Assembly (NCBI GenBank): GCA_964528095.1
Contig: CAZGSG010000022.1
Location: 1 to 32,622 of the forward strand
Direction of reading: 5' to 3'
From: CAZGSG01 sp964528095
GTDB taxonomy: Bacteria > Bacteroidota > Bacteroidia > Chitinophagales > Chitinophagaceae
DNA length: 32,622 bases
Shown here in pieces: positions 22,603 through 31,204 of this stretch. Position numbers and translations under genes: made by a program. Below the pieces are notes generated by a model. The model was not told where the DNA came from and searched no databases. It was given only the letters and a program-made list of their open reading frames with translations. The first letter of the stretch is position 1; every line of letters starts with the position of its first letter.

Positions 22603-23064
22603 ATGATAGACATTTTAGGCGGATACCAGGGCACTTTGGATGCAAAAGCCCGATTTCTGCTGCCGGCCGCCTTTAAAAAGCAGCTGTCAGAGGAGGAAAG
22701 TATACGCTTTGTTATGACTAAAGGACTTGACAATTGTGTTAGTTTATTCACATTGACCACCTGGGCACCTTTTAAGGCAAAGATCGCCTCTTTGAACGGA
22801 TTTGGAGAGAAACAGCGGATAGTGAAGCGATTTTTTCTGGACACCGCGGTTTATGTGGAACCAGATAGCGCCGGTCGATTATTGGTACCTGCGCACCTGA
22901 AGGAACACGCGGGGCTTGAAAAAGACCTGACCATGTGCTGGTCTGATGACAAACTGGAAATTTGGGATAGTAATAAGTACAAACAGTTCTTTGATTCAAT
23001 CTCACCGGCAGAAATAAGCCGCATTACCGATGAAGTATTGGGTGGAAATGAATTGAAAGGGTGA
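22603..23064 (+). CDS. mraZ: Transcriptional regulator MraZ
   Basis: The first gene of the dcw cluster; it is a DNA-binding protein of the AbrB-like fold that controls the cluster. From ATG 22603 it has 153 residues: MIDILGGYQGTLDAKARFLLPAAF (first MraZ repeat, with the D-A-K-x-R-F-L-LP signature) and a second repeat around RRLLVPAHL-like VEPDSAGRLLVPAHLKEHAG. The ORF could begin at TTG 22597, but the ATG fits the family. Its TGA at 23062-23064 overlaps a possible GTG start of rsmH at 23061. Confidence 0.93.
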   Translation: MIDILGGYQGTLDAKARFLLPAAFKKQLSEEESIRFVMTKGLDNCVSLFTLTTWAPFKAKIASLNGFGEKQRIVKRFFLDTAVYVEPDSAGRLLVPAHLKEHAGLEKDLTMCWSDDKLEIWDSNKYKQFFDSISPAEISRITDEVLGGNELKG

Positions 23065-23084
23065 AAAGCGGATTAGTTGTAAGT

Positions 23085-24071
23085 ATGAGCAAGAAACAAA
23101 AAATACCTGCTGAAAAACTAACAACGAATGAAGCGCAAGGGAATGAACAGGACCTTTCTTCTGCCAATAATTACCATACACCGGTACTCCTGCATGAAAC
23201 GATCGAAGGGCTGGCAATTAAACCCGGAGGCGTTTATGCAGACTGCACCTTTGGCGGCGGCGGCCATTCAAAAGCGATCCTGGCAAAACTGGGACCGCAG
23301 GGAAAGCTGATCGTATTTGACCAGGATGAAGATGCGAAGAAGAACCTGCCCGATGATCAACGGGTGGTATTTGTTCCGCACAACTTCCGTCATCTGCAAC
23401 GCTTTCTTCGTTTGCACCAGGTCAGCCAGGTAGATGGCGTTCTTGCCGATCTTGGAGTCAGCAGTCACCAGTTTGACGAAGCCGGAAGAGGGTTCTCTAT
23501 CCGCTTTGACGCACCACTGGATATGCGGATGGATCAGCGTGAAGGGCTTACGGCTTTTAAGGTGGTCAGCACATACGACGAGAAACAATTGCACAAATTG
23601 TTTGAACAGTATGGAGAAGTGACCAATGCCAAGACGCTTGCCAGGACTATCGTTGGGGTGCGTAACCATGTGTCGCTGCAAACCATCGACAGTTTTAAGA
23701 ATGCACTGCGTGAGATTGTGAAGGGTAACCCAAATAAGTACTTTGCCCAGGTTTTCCAGGCGCTGCGTATTGAAGTAAATGATGAACTAGGTGCGTTGAA
23801 AGAAATGTTGCAGCAACTCCCAAAACTGCTAAAGCCCCATGGACGGGCTGCTATTATCACTTTTCATTCTCTCGAGGACAGGTTGGTAAAGAATTTTTTT
23901 CGTCGCGGCACATTTGATGAGCCGGAAGAGAATCCCTTTACCAATGATCAAACAGTAAGCGAGCTTATGATAATAACAAAAAAGCCCATTGTTGCCGGGC
24001 AAAAGGAATTGAAAGAAAACCCGAGATCAAGAAGTGCAAAACTGCGAATAGCAGAAAAGATAGAAGGGTAA
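23085..24071 (+). CDS. rsmH: 16S rRNA (cytosine(1402)-N(4))-methyltransferase
   Basis: SAM-dependent methylation of C1402 in 16S rRNA. The motifs are YHTPVLLHETIEGL, YADCTFGGGGHSKAIL (SAM loop), VFDQDEDAKKNLPD, VLADLGVSSHQFDEAGRGFS, LDMRMDQREGLTA, VFQALRIEVNDELGAL and IITFHSLEDRLVKNFF. From ATG 23085 it has 328 residues, with an N-terminal lysine-rich extension of about 30 residues before the core. GTG 23061, which overlaps the mraZ stop by four bases, would add eight residues and allow translational coupling; the choice is not settled by sequence. Confidence 0.93.
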   Translation: MSKKQKIPAEKLTTNEAQGNEQDLSSANNYHTPVLLHETIEGLAIKPGGVYADCTFGGGGHSKAILAKLGPQGKLIVFDQDEDAKKNLPDDQRVVFVPHNFRHLQRFLRLHQVSQVDGVLADLGVSSHQFDEAGRGFSIRFDAPLDMRMDQREGLTAFKVVSTYDEKQLHKLFEQYGEVTNAKTLARTIVGVRNHVSLQTIDSFKNALREIVKGNPNKYFAQVFQALRIEVNDELGALKEMLQQLPKLLKPHGRAAIITFHSLEDRLVKNFFRRGTFDEPEENPFTNDQTVSELMIITKKPIVAGQKELKENPRSRSAKLRIAEKIEG

Positions 24072-24115
24072 TAAACAGACAGAAAAAAAGTATTGAACAT
24101 TAATAATACAACCGG

Positions 24116-24514
24116 ATGGACGAACAGGAAAAAATGCAGGAAGAGCCGGCGCTAAATGAAGAGAAGCAAGTAAAAGAAAAAAAGGAGAGAAAGGAAAAAA
24201 AAATCGCAGGTGCTCATGGATGGAAGAAATGGCTGAACTATCAGTCAGTTGTGAAGCAGGTGCCTTTTTTCCTTTTCCTGACCTTACTGGCAGTGATATA
24301 CATATATAATGGTCATAAGGCCGATAAGACGATCCGGAGTATCAACCGTACTGCAAAAGAAGTAAAAGAACTGCAATACGAATACAAGACCATCAAGAGT
24401 GATGTAATGTTCAGGAGCAAACAAAGTGAATTGGCAAAGGCGGTACAGCCATTAGGATTAAAAGAAATGACCGAGTCGCCCGCGGTGTTGAAAACGAATG
24501 GCGAAACAAAGTAA
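24116..24514 (+). CDS. ftsL: FtsL-like cell division protein
   Basis: A 132-residue single-span membrane protein in the ftsL position between rsmH and ftsI. A long charged, lysine/glutamate-rich cytoplasmic N-terminus (EEKQVKEKKERKEKK) precedes one membrane span (VPFFLFLTLLAVIYIYNGH, about residues 48-67). A periplasmic coiled-coil-like segment follows (RTAKEVKELQYEYKTIKSDV) and ends with LGLKEMTESPAVLK. This matches the layout of Bacteroidota FtsL; identity rests mainly on position and topology because FtsL sequences diverge fast. It is expected to act with FtsI and FtsW in septal peptidoglycan synthesis. Confidence 0.8.
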   Translation: MDEQEKMQEEPALNEEKQVKEKKERKEKKIAGAHGWKKWLNYQSVVKQVPFFLFLTLLAVIYIYNGHKADKTIRSINRTAKEVKELQYEYKTIKSDVMFRSKQSELAKAVQPLGLKEMTESPAVLKTNGETK

Positions 24515-24594
24515 GCGCGGAGAAGAGCGATAGCAGGACAGATAAAAACAAGAAAGTAGAACGATTGATCATATAGCAAAATAGCAAACCGTCA

Positions 24595-26727
24595 TTGGAA
24601 GTACGCCGCGACATATTATGGAGAGTTTACCTGGGTTTCCTCGGACTGGTAGCATTGAGCCTTATCATCCTCGGCAAGGCTTTTTACATCCAGCGCTTCC
24701 AGGGTAACTATTGGCGCAGCATGAGCGACAGTATGCACCAGCGTATTGTAGAACTCGATGCGGATCGTGGTACGATCTACAGCGAGGATGGACAGATGCT
24801 GAGTACTTCTCTTCCCCAGTTTGACATCTATCTCGACTTCCAGGCAGACGGTTTGAGAGATAAAAACGGAAAGGTTTTTAAAGAGAACGTCGATTCATTT
24901 GCCATTTCCATGGCTTCTTTTTTTGGTGACAAAAGCGCTGTTCAGTATAATAAGGAATTAAAAGCAGGTTATAAGAGCAAGACCCGCTACTATCCGTTGA
25001 AAAAGAAATTATCATTTGAGCAATACAAAGCGCTTCGTTCTTTTCCATTAGCAAAACTGGGAAAAAATAAAAGCGGCATCATCGTAGAGGAAAGCAGTAA
25101 AAGACTATCTCCTTTTCAATTGCTGGCCAACAGAACGATTGGTCTTTCCAGGGAACATATTGCCAGCAATGGTAAACTGAAGAAACAGAATGTAGGGTTG
25201 GAAAAAAGTTACGACACCCTGCTTACGGGCCAGAAAGGAAAACGCCTGGTGCGTTATATCGCAGGTGGAGCGGTACCTGTGGAAGGTTTCCAGGTAAAAC
25301 CGGAAGATGGCAAGGATATTTTTACAACACTGGATGTGAACATCCAGGATATCGCGGAAACATCTTTGCTGAACATGATGGAAAAAAGTGAATCGCAATA
25401 CGGAACCTGTATTGTGATGGAAACAAAGACCGGTAAAATCAAAGCGATAGCCAACCTCGGTAAAAGACCGGATGGCAGTTATTGGGAAGATGATAATTAC
25501 GCATTGCGTGTAACGGAGCCCGGATCTACCGTAAAGCTGGTAACGCTTCTTTCTGTACTGGAGAAAAAATCTTCTTCATTAAATGACCTGGTAGAAGTAG
25601 GGAGTGCCGGCCAGATGGTAGTAGGTCCACGTAATGTAAATGATGCTGAGCGTTCACCCAAGCCGGTGTTATCCGTAAAAGAGAGTTTTGCACACAGTTC
25701 AAATGTAGGTATGAGCAAATTGGCTTATAAAGCTTTTGCGCAGAACCCAAAAGAATTCAGGGAGTATTTACATGCATATCATATGGATACCCGTTCGCCG
25801 ATCGATCTGACCGATGTGCCGGCTCCAAGACTGGCACCTTTGGAAAAGAACAGCGGTGGAGTAATGAATATGATCACGATGAGCTTTGGTTATGCTATAC
25901 AGGTAAGCCCGTTGCAGACGCTTACATTATATAATGCCATTGCCAATAATGGTACGATGATGAAGCCCTACCTGGTAAATGGTATACAGGAAAACGGGAT
26001 CATGATCAAACAGTTTGAACCTACCGTACTGGAAAAAAGTATTTGCCGGGAAGATGTGGTAAAGGCGGCAAAAGAAAGTATGGAAATGGTAATAACAGAA
26101 GGAACAGGCCGGCCAGCTTTTAAAGGAATGCCGTTCGCGGTAGCAGGTAAAACAGGCACTGCACACGTTGCAGACGGAAATGTAAAATATGGTGATGGCG
26201 TATACCAGGCTTCCTTTGTTGGTTATTTCCCTGCCAATGATCCGCAGTATTCCTGCATCGTGGTGATAAGGACCAGGCCACATGCTGCCTTGCACTATGG
26301 CGGACAATTAGGCGCACCGGTTTTCAGGGAAGTAGCTACCAAGTTATATGCGATGTACGTTGACAAAAAACCGGCGAGCCTTTTTGCAAATAAGAAAGAT
26401 AGCTCTGCTTATTTCTATTCAGGTAATACGGCTGATATAAAAACAGTGTACAAGACACTGAACATGTCCTATATCGATTCTGTAAAGCAGAACAACTGGG
26501 CGAATGTATATGCAGCGAATTACGAACCGGTGGTACAGGCCAATAACGTAAGACAAAAATCGATGCCGAATGTAAAAGGTATGGGGTTGAAAGATGCATT
26601 GTACCTGTTGGAAAATATGGGGGTGAAAGTATCGGTAAAAGGAAAAGGAAAAATAATTGCCCAATCAATAGCTCCTGGCACCGGGCTGGCAAAAGGAGTT
26701 AGTGTTGTACTGGAGCTGGCCGGATAA
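24595..26727 (+). CDS. ftsI: Septal peptidoglycan transpeptidase (penicillin-binding protein) with C-terminal PASTA domain
   Basis: It cross-links peptidoglycan at the division septum. The 710-residue protein has an N-terminal membrane anchor (ILWRVYLGFLGLVALSLIIL), a pedestal/dimerisation domain (YIQRFQGNYW, LDADRGTIYSEDG) and a transpeptidase domain. The active-site motifs are S311-x-x-K314 (EPGSTVKLV), S368-S-N370 (AHSSNVGMSK) and K519-T-G-T (AGKTGTAHVA). A PASTA repeat ends the protein (MPNVKGMGLKDALYLLENMG...). The start is TTG 24595 (MEVRRDILWRVYL), since no ATG lies between the upstream in-frame stop at 24574 and the span. It follows ftsL by 80 nt and murE begins 11 nt later. Confidence 0.93.
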   Translation: MEVRRDILWRVYLGFLGLVALSLIILGKAFYIQRFQGNYWRSMSDSMHQRIVELDADRGTIYSEDGQMLSTSLPQFDIYLDFQADGLRDKNGKVFKENVDSFAISMASFFGDKSAVQYNKELKAGYKSKTRYYPLKKKLSFEQYKALRSFPLAKLGKNKSGIIVEESSKRLSPFQLLANRTIGLSREHIASNGKLKKQNVGLEKSYDTLLTGQKGKRLVRYIAGGAVPVEGFQVKPEDGKDIFTTLDVNIQDIAETSLLNMMEKSESQYGTCIVMETKTGKIKAIANLGKRPDGSYWEDDNYALRVTEPGSTVKLVTLLSVLEKKSSSLNDLVEVGSAGQMVVGPRNVNDAERSPKPVLSVKESFAHSSNVGMSKLAYKAFAQNPKEFREYLHAYHMDTRSPIDLTDVPAPRLAPLEKNSGGVMNMITMSFGYAIQVSPLQTLTLYNAIANNGTMMKPYLVNGIQENGIMIKQFEPTVLEKSICREDVVKAAKESMEMVITEGTGRPAFKGMPFAVAGKTGTAHVADGNVKYGDGVYQASFVGYFPANDPQYSCIVVIRTRPHAALHYGGQLGAPVFREVATKLYAMYVDKKPASLFANKKDSSAYFYSGNTADIKTVYKTLNMSYIDSVKQNNWANVYAANYEPVVQANNVRQKSMPNVKGMGLKDALYLLENMGVKVSVKGKGKIIAQSIAPGTGLAKGVSVVLELAG

Positions 26728-26738
26728 TCTGAATTGAG

Positions 26739-28202
26739 ATGAAGCTACAGGATATATTATATAAGGTAAGTATTCGCTCGGTGATCGGACCAACTGATGA
26801 AGAGATAAGCGGTGTCAATATCGATTCGAGGATGGTGAAGCAGGGAAATGTATTTGTGGCGGTAAAAGGAGCTGTTTCAGATGGTCATCAGTTCATCGGG
26901 AAGGCAATAGAAAAAGGCGCTTCGGTCATTGTTTGTGAAACAATACCAGAAGAGCAGCAGGAAGGAGTGCGATATATAAAAGTAGAGAATAGTGCAGCGG
27001 CTGCGGGGTATATGGCACATAATTTTTTTGGACAGCCCTCGGAAAAATTGAAACTGGTTGGTGTTACGGGTACAAACGGCAAGACCACTATTGCCACATT
27101 ATTATATAAGCTCTTTACATCGTTGGGGGATAGATGCGGATTGATCAGTACGGTAGAGAACAGGATCGGTGAAAAAGTATTATCTGCTACACATACCACG
27201 CCCGATGCTATCAGCCTGAATGCATTGCTGAAGCAAATGGCAGATGAAGGTTGTACGCATGTGTTTATGGAAGTGAGTTCACATGCGATCAATCAGCATC
27301 GTATTGCGGGGTTGCAGTTTGCAGGCGGATTGTTCAGCAATATCACGCATGACCACCTGGATTATCATAAAACCTTTGATGAGTACATCCGGGTGAAAAA
27401 AGCGTTTTTTGATTCACTGCCATCATCATCATTTGCTATCAGCAATGCGGATGATAAACGCGGGGCGGTGATGCTGCAGAATACCAATGCGAAAAAGTAT
27501 TTCTACAGCCTGAAGACAATGGCTGACTTTAAAGGAAAGATCCTTGACAATAGCCTGGCCGGTTTAGTAATGATCATCAATGACCAGGAAGTTCATTTCA
27601 GGCTGATCGGAGAGTTTAATGCTTACAACCTGCTGGCAGTGTATGGAGCAGCAATGTGTATGAATGAAGAAAAGCAGGAAGTGCTTAGATCACTGAGCAT
27701 ATTGACAGGGGCGGAAGGACGATTCGACTATATCGTGTCAGCGAAGGAAAGGGTGATCGCGATTGTGGACTATGCGCACACACCCGATGCGCTGCTGAAT
27801 GTGCTGGCAACGATAAAGAAATTAAAGAAAGGATTTGAACAGGTGATAACGGTGGTGGGTTGTGGCGGTGACAGGGACAAGACGAAACGACCTGTAATGG
27901 CGGAAGCCGCTTGTGAACATAGTGACAAAGTGATATTCACCAGTGATAACCCCAGGACAGAAGACCCGGCACAGATAATAAAGGATATGGAAGAAGGTTT
28001 GCCCGCCGCTGCGAGAAGAAAATATATTTCTATCGTGGACAGGAAAGAAGCAATTAAAACAGCGATCAGCCTGGCAAAGCCGGAAGATATCATTCTGATT
28101 GCAGGGAAGGGACACGAAAAATACCAGGAGATAAAAGGAGTGAGAAATCACTTTGATGATAAAGAAATAGTGCTGGAACTTTTTGAAATGCTGGAAAAGT
28201 AA
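26739..28202 (+). CDS. murE: UDP-MurNAc-L-Ala-D-Glu:meso-diaminopimelate ligase
   Basis: Adds meso-diaminopimelate to the peptidoglycan stem peptide, using ATP, in the cytoplasm. The 487-residue protein shows the ATP loop GVTGTNGKTT (about residue 108), AISLNALLKQMADEGCTHVF, MEVSSHAINQHRI and SNITHDHLDYHKTFDEY. DNPRTEDP at about residue 403 is the DNPR signature that selects mDAP rather than lysine. HTPDALLNVL and GKGHEKYQ in the C-terminal domain complete the family pattern. It sits 11 nt after ftsI and 72 nt before mraY in one transcription unit. Confidence 0.96.
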   Translation: MKLQDILYKVSIRSVIGPTDEEISGVNIDSRMVKQGNVFVAVKGAVSDGHQFIGKAIEKGASVIVCETIPEEQQEGVRYIKVENSAAAAGYMAHNFFGQPSEKLKLVGVTGTNGKTTIATLLYKLFTSLGDRCGLISTVENRIGEKVLSATHTTPDAISLNALLKQMADEGCTHVFMEVSSHAINQHRIAGLQFAGGLFSNITHDHLDYHKTFDEYIRVKKAFFDSLPSSSFAISNADDKRGAVMLQNTNAKKYFYSLKTMADFKGKILDNSLAGLVMIINDQEVHFRLIGEFNAYNLLAVYGAAMCMNEEKQEVLRSLSILTGAEGRFDYIVSAKERVIAIVDYAHTPDALLNVLATIKKLKKGFEQVITVVGCGGDRDKTKRPVMAEAACEHSDKVIFTSDNPRTEDPAQIIKDMEEGLPAAARRKYISIVDRKEAIKTAISLAKPEDIILIAGKGHEKYQEIKGVRNHFDDKEIVLELFEMLEK

Positions 28203-28274
28203 AGAAGCGTTTAACAGACAGGGCAGAGCAAAAGATATTTAATAGAATAGCAGTAATAAGAAACAAGTAAGCAG

Positions 28275-29543
28275 ATGTTGTATCATTTATTTGAATGGTT
28301 CAGGGCACAGGGGATGAATTTTCCGGGCATTGAGTTGTTCCGGTTCGTCAGCTTCCGGGTGTTGCTTGCTATACTGTTGTCGCTGATCATTACTGTAGTA
28401 TATGGAAAAAAACTGATCAGGATACTGTTGGATAAGCAGGTTGGTGAGACAGTGCGTGATCTGGGTCTTGCGGGAGAACAACAGAAAAAGGGTACGCCAA
28501 CAATGGGAGGGATCATCATTATCCTGGCAATAATAGTTCCCACATTATTGCTGGCGAGATTGGATTCTGTTTATATCATACTGATGCTGGTATCAACTGT
28601 CTGGCTGGGTATTATCGGGTTTGTAGATGATTATTTAAAACTCAAATCCAAGCGTGACGCACAAAAGCTGGGCGTAACGTATAAAAAAGGAGATAAGGAT
28701 GGATTGGCAGGATGGTTTAAGATCCTCGGGCAGGTTGGACTGGGAGTTACGGTGGGAGCAGTTCTTTATTTTAGCGATGATGTAAAAATGTGGCGGGAGT
28801 ACAAGGGTGAGCCAAAGCCAGGAGTCATTACAAGAATGGTCAATAATAAGCCCAAGAATTTCGTAGAAACAAAGGAGCCTATTACGACAATACCTTTTGT
28901 AAAAACACATGAGTTCAATTATACAAAACTCCTGCCTGCCAGTCTGCGGCAATATTCATGGATACTGTATATACTGGTAGTGATCCTGATCATTGCGGCA
29001 GTCTCAAACGGGTCTAACATAACAGATGGGGTTGATGGCCTGGCAACAGGCACTTCCGCGCTCATCGGTGTATGTCTTGGAATATTTGCATACGCCAGCG
29101 GCAATTTCTTCTTTGCGGATTATCTCAATATCATGTATATACCGGGTCTGGAAGAGCTGTCCATATTTATCGCGGCAATGATCGGGTCCTGTGTCGGGTT
29201 TCTCTGGTATAACTCGTATCCTGCACAGGTGTTCATGGGAGATACAGGTAGTTTGACCCTTGGAGGCATCATTGCAGCAATTGCGATCATTGTTCACAAG
29301 GAATTGCTGATCCCTATTTTTTGTGGCGTATTCCTGGTAGAGAATGTGAGCGTGATCTTACAGGTAGGGTATTTTAAGTATACAAAAAAGAAATACGGAG
29401 CAGGAAAAAGGATTTTTTTAATGAGTCCATTGCACCATCACTACCAGAAGAAAGGATATCATGAGGCGAAGATTGTGACCAGGTTTTGGATTGTGACCGT
29501 GTTATGTGTGGTATTAAGTATTGCAACATTAAAACTAAGATAG
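28275..29543 (+). CDS. mraY: Phospho-N-acetylmuramoyl-pentapeptide transferase
   Basis: It forms lipid I by moving phospho-MurNAc-pentapeptide onto undecaprenyl phosphate at the inner membrane. The 422-residue polytopic protein has about ten spans and the conserved blocks KKGTPTMGGIIII, GFVDDYLKLKSK, NITDGVDGLATGTSA, FMGDTGSLTLGGIIA and SPLHHHYQKKGYHE. It is longer than E. coli MraY (360) because of a loop insertion of about 50 residues between KKGDKDGLAGWFKIL and the ANSNLTDGVDG-like region (MWREYKGEPKPG ... FVKTHEFN), as is usual in Bacteroidota. Confidence 0.95.
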   Translation: MLYHLFEWFRAQGMNFPGIELFRFVSFRVLLAILLSLIITVVYGKKLIRILLDKQVGETVRDLGLAGEQQKKGTPTMGGIIIILAIIVPTLLLARLDSVYIILMLVSTVWLGIIGFVDDYLKLKSKRDAQKLGVTYKKGDKDGLAGWFKILGQVGLGVTVGAVLYFSDDVKMWREYKGEPKPGVITRMVNNKPKNFVETKEPITTIPFVKTHEFNYTKLLPASLRQYSWILYILVVILIIAAVSNGSNITDGVDGLATGTSALIGVCLGIFAYASGNFFFADYLNIMYIPGLEELSIFIAAMIGSCVGFLWYNSYPAQVFMGDTGSLTLGGIIAAIAIIVHKELLIPIFCGVFLVENVSVILQVGYFKYTKKKYGAGKRIFLMSPLHHHYQKKGYHEAKIVTRFWIVTVLCVVLSIATLKLR

Positions 29544-29737
29544 GATCTGTTATTAAGACGAGCTTGATGAAAAACCAGCACCCTTCCGCCCTTGAGAAAT
29601 TATAATGTGTCGCAGAACTTTATTTAAGGTGCAAATCGACTAATGCTTGTGAAGAACCTTTTTCCGTACACTGATTGTAAAACAAACCGGCTTTGTTGCG
29701 CGTAAGCATGGAACAAGTTGGTAAAAGCCAGGATGCA

Positions 29738-29760
29738 CGTACTCTTTATAAAAGAGTACG
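29738..29760. other. Hairpin in the 245-bp mraY-murD gap
   Basis: CGTACTCTTT and AAAGAGTACG are exact 10-bp arms around a 3-nt centre, 28 nt before the murD start codon. The gap 29544-29788 is the longest in this otherwise compact cluster. It holds no ORF of note and no clear TAnnTTTG promoter. The hairpin lacks a T-run, so it is more likely an mRNA processing, stability or regulatory element than a terminator. Confidence 0.45.
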
Positions 29761-29788
29761 CGCAGCTGGCGGCAGAGAGTAGAGGTAT

Positions 29789-31144
29789 ATGGGTAAACGA
29801 ATGGTCATATTGGGTGGTGGTGAGAGTGGCGTGGGCGCAGCGATCCTGGCCACGCAGCAGGGATATGATGTATTTGTTTCTGACGGAAGTTCTTTGAAGG
29901 ATAATTATCGCAACGATCTACAGGAAGCAGGTATTGCTTTTGAAGAAGGTAAACATTCTGTTGAGTTGATCCTCAATGCTGATGAAGTGATGAAAAGCCC
30001 GGGCATTCCCGAAAAGAATGAGCTGGTAAAAAAGATCCGGCAAAAAGGGATCCCTATTATCAGCGAAATAGAATTGGCTTACAGGTTCAAAGGAAATAGT
30101 AAGATCATTGGTATTACCGGTAGCAACGGCAAGACGACGACAACCGCATTGACCTATCACATATGTAAAGAAGGCGGTCTTGATTGTGCATTGGTAGGTA
30201 ATATCGGATTTTCATTCGCTTTGCAGGTGGCTAAGGATCCCAAGCCGCTGTATATAGCGGAGATCAGCAGTTTTCAACTGGATGATATTAAAACATTCAG
30301 ACCTGATATCGCTATACTGACCAATATCACCGAAGATCACCTGGATCGTTACGAATACAAATTCGAGAACTATATAAGGAGCAAATTCCGTATCGCTATG
30401 AACCAGCAGGAAAATGATACGTTCATCTACTGCGCCGACGATGAAATAACAATGAAGTATATAAATGACCCGGTAATTATCGGGTTCAATATTCAATCCA
30501 ACCAACTGCCAATAAGCATGAAAAAAGAATACACTAACGGAGCTTTTATCAAAGACGGGGATATGTACGTAAGAACGGGCCAGGATTTTACATCAATGAG
30601 TGTGTATGATTTTGCGCTGAAGGGTAAGCATAATCAATATAATACTATGGCAGCATGTGTGGCAGGCTCAACGATGGACATCCGCAAAGAAAAGATCAGG
30701 GAAGCGGTGCAGAATTTCCAAAGTCTTGAGCATCGGATGGAATACGTAGTTACTATCAGGGGTGTTGAATTCATCAACGATAGTAAGGCTACCAATGTCA
30801 ACTCAACCTGGTATGCCCTGGAAAGTATGACTAAGCCGACCATACTCATACTTGGCGGAGTAGATAAGGGGAATGATTATTCCCTGATCGCAGAACTGGT
30901 AAAGGAAAAAGTAAAAGCAATCATTTGCCTCGGAACTGATAACCACAAGATCCATGAGGCATTTGGAAATATAGTTAGCCCTATCGTAAACACCAGCAGC
31001 GCCTTGGAATCCGTACAGGCTGCTTTTCATTTTTCAACAAAAGGTGATGTGGTGTTGTTGAGTCCCGCTTGCGCGAGTTTCGACCTGTTCAAGAATTATG
31101 AAGACAGGGGAAATCAGTTCAAACAGGCGGTCAAGGATTTATAG
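29789..31144 (+). CDS. murD: UDP-N-acetylmuramoyl-L-alanine--D-glutamate ligase
   Basis: Adds D-glutamate to UDP-MurNAc-L-alanine with ATP. The 451-residue cytoplasmic protein has an N-terminal nucleotide-binding fold (MVILGGGESGVGAAILA), MKSPGIPEKNELV, the P-loop GITGSNGKTTTTALTYHI (about residue 108), EISSFQLDDIKTF, LTNITEDHLDRYEY, KGKHNQYNTMAA, EFINDSKATNVNSTWYAL and SPACASFDLFKNYEDRGNQF. All are diagnostic of MurD. ftsW follows after 60 nt. Confidence 0.96.
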   Translation: MGKRMVILGGGESGVGAAILATQQGYDVFVSDGSSLKDNYRNDLQEAGIAFEEGKHSVELILNADEVMKSPGIPEKNELVKKIRQKGIPIISEIELAYRFKGNSKIIGITGSNGKTTTTALTYHICKEGGLDCALVGNIGFSFALQVAKDPKPLYIAEISSFQLDDIKTFRPDIAILTNITEDHLDRYEYKFENYIRSKFRIAMNQQENDTFIYCADDEITMKYINDPVIIGFNIQSNQLPISMKKEYTNGAFIKDGDMYVRTGQDFTSMSVYDFALKGKHNQYNTMAACVAGSTMDIRKEKIREAVQNFQSLEHRMEYVVTIRGVEFINDSKATNVNSTWYALESMTKPTILILGGVDKGNDYSLIAELVKEKVKAIICLGTDNHKIHEAFGNIVSPIVNTSSALESVQAAFHFSTKGDVVLLSPACASFDLFKNYEDRGNQFKQAVKDL

Positions 31145-31148
31145 GCCC

Positions 31149-31174
31149 GCTACCGGCCAAAGGATGCCGGTAGC
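31149..31174 (+). other. Stable hairpin between murD and ftsW
   Basis: GCTACCGGC (31149-31157) and GCCGGTAGC (31166-31174) form a perfect 9-bp GC-rich stem with an 8-nt loop, 4 nt after the murD stop codon. No T-run follows, so full termination is unlikely; it could adjust the amount of downstream ftsW/murG message. Confidence 0.45.
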
Positions 31175-31204
31175 CAGTATGAATTAAAGAATAGTGATAT
31201 AATA

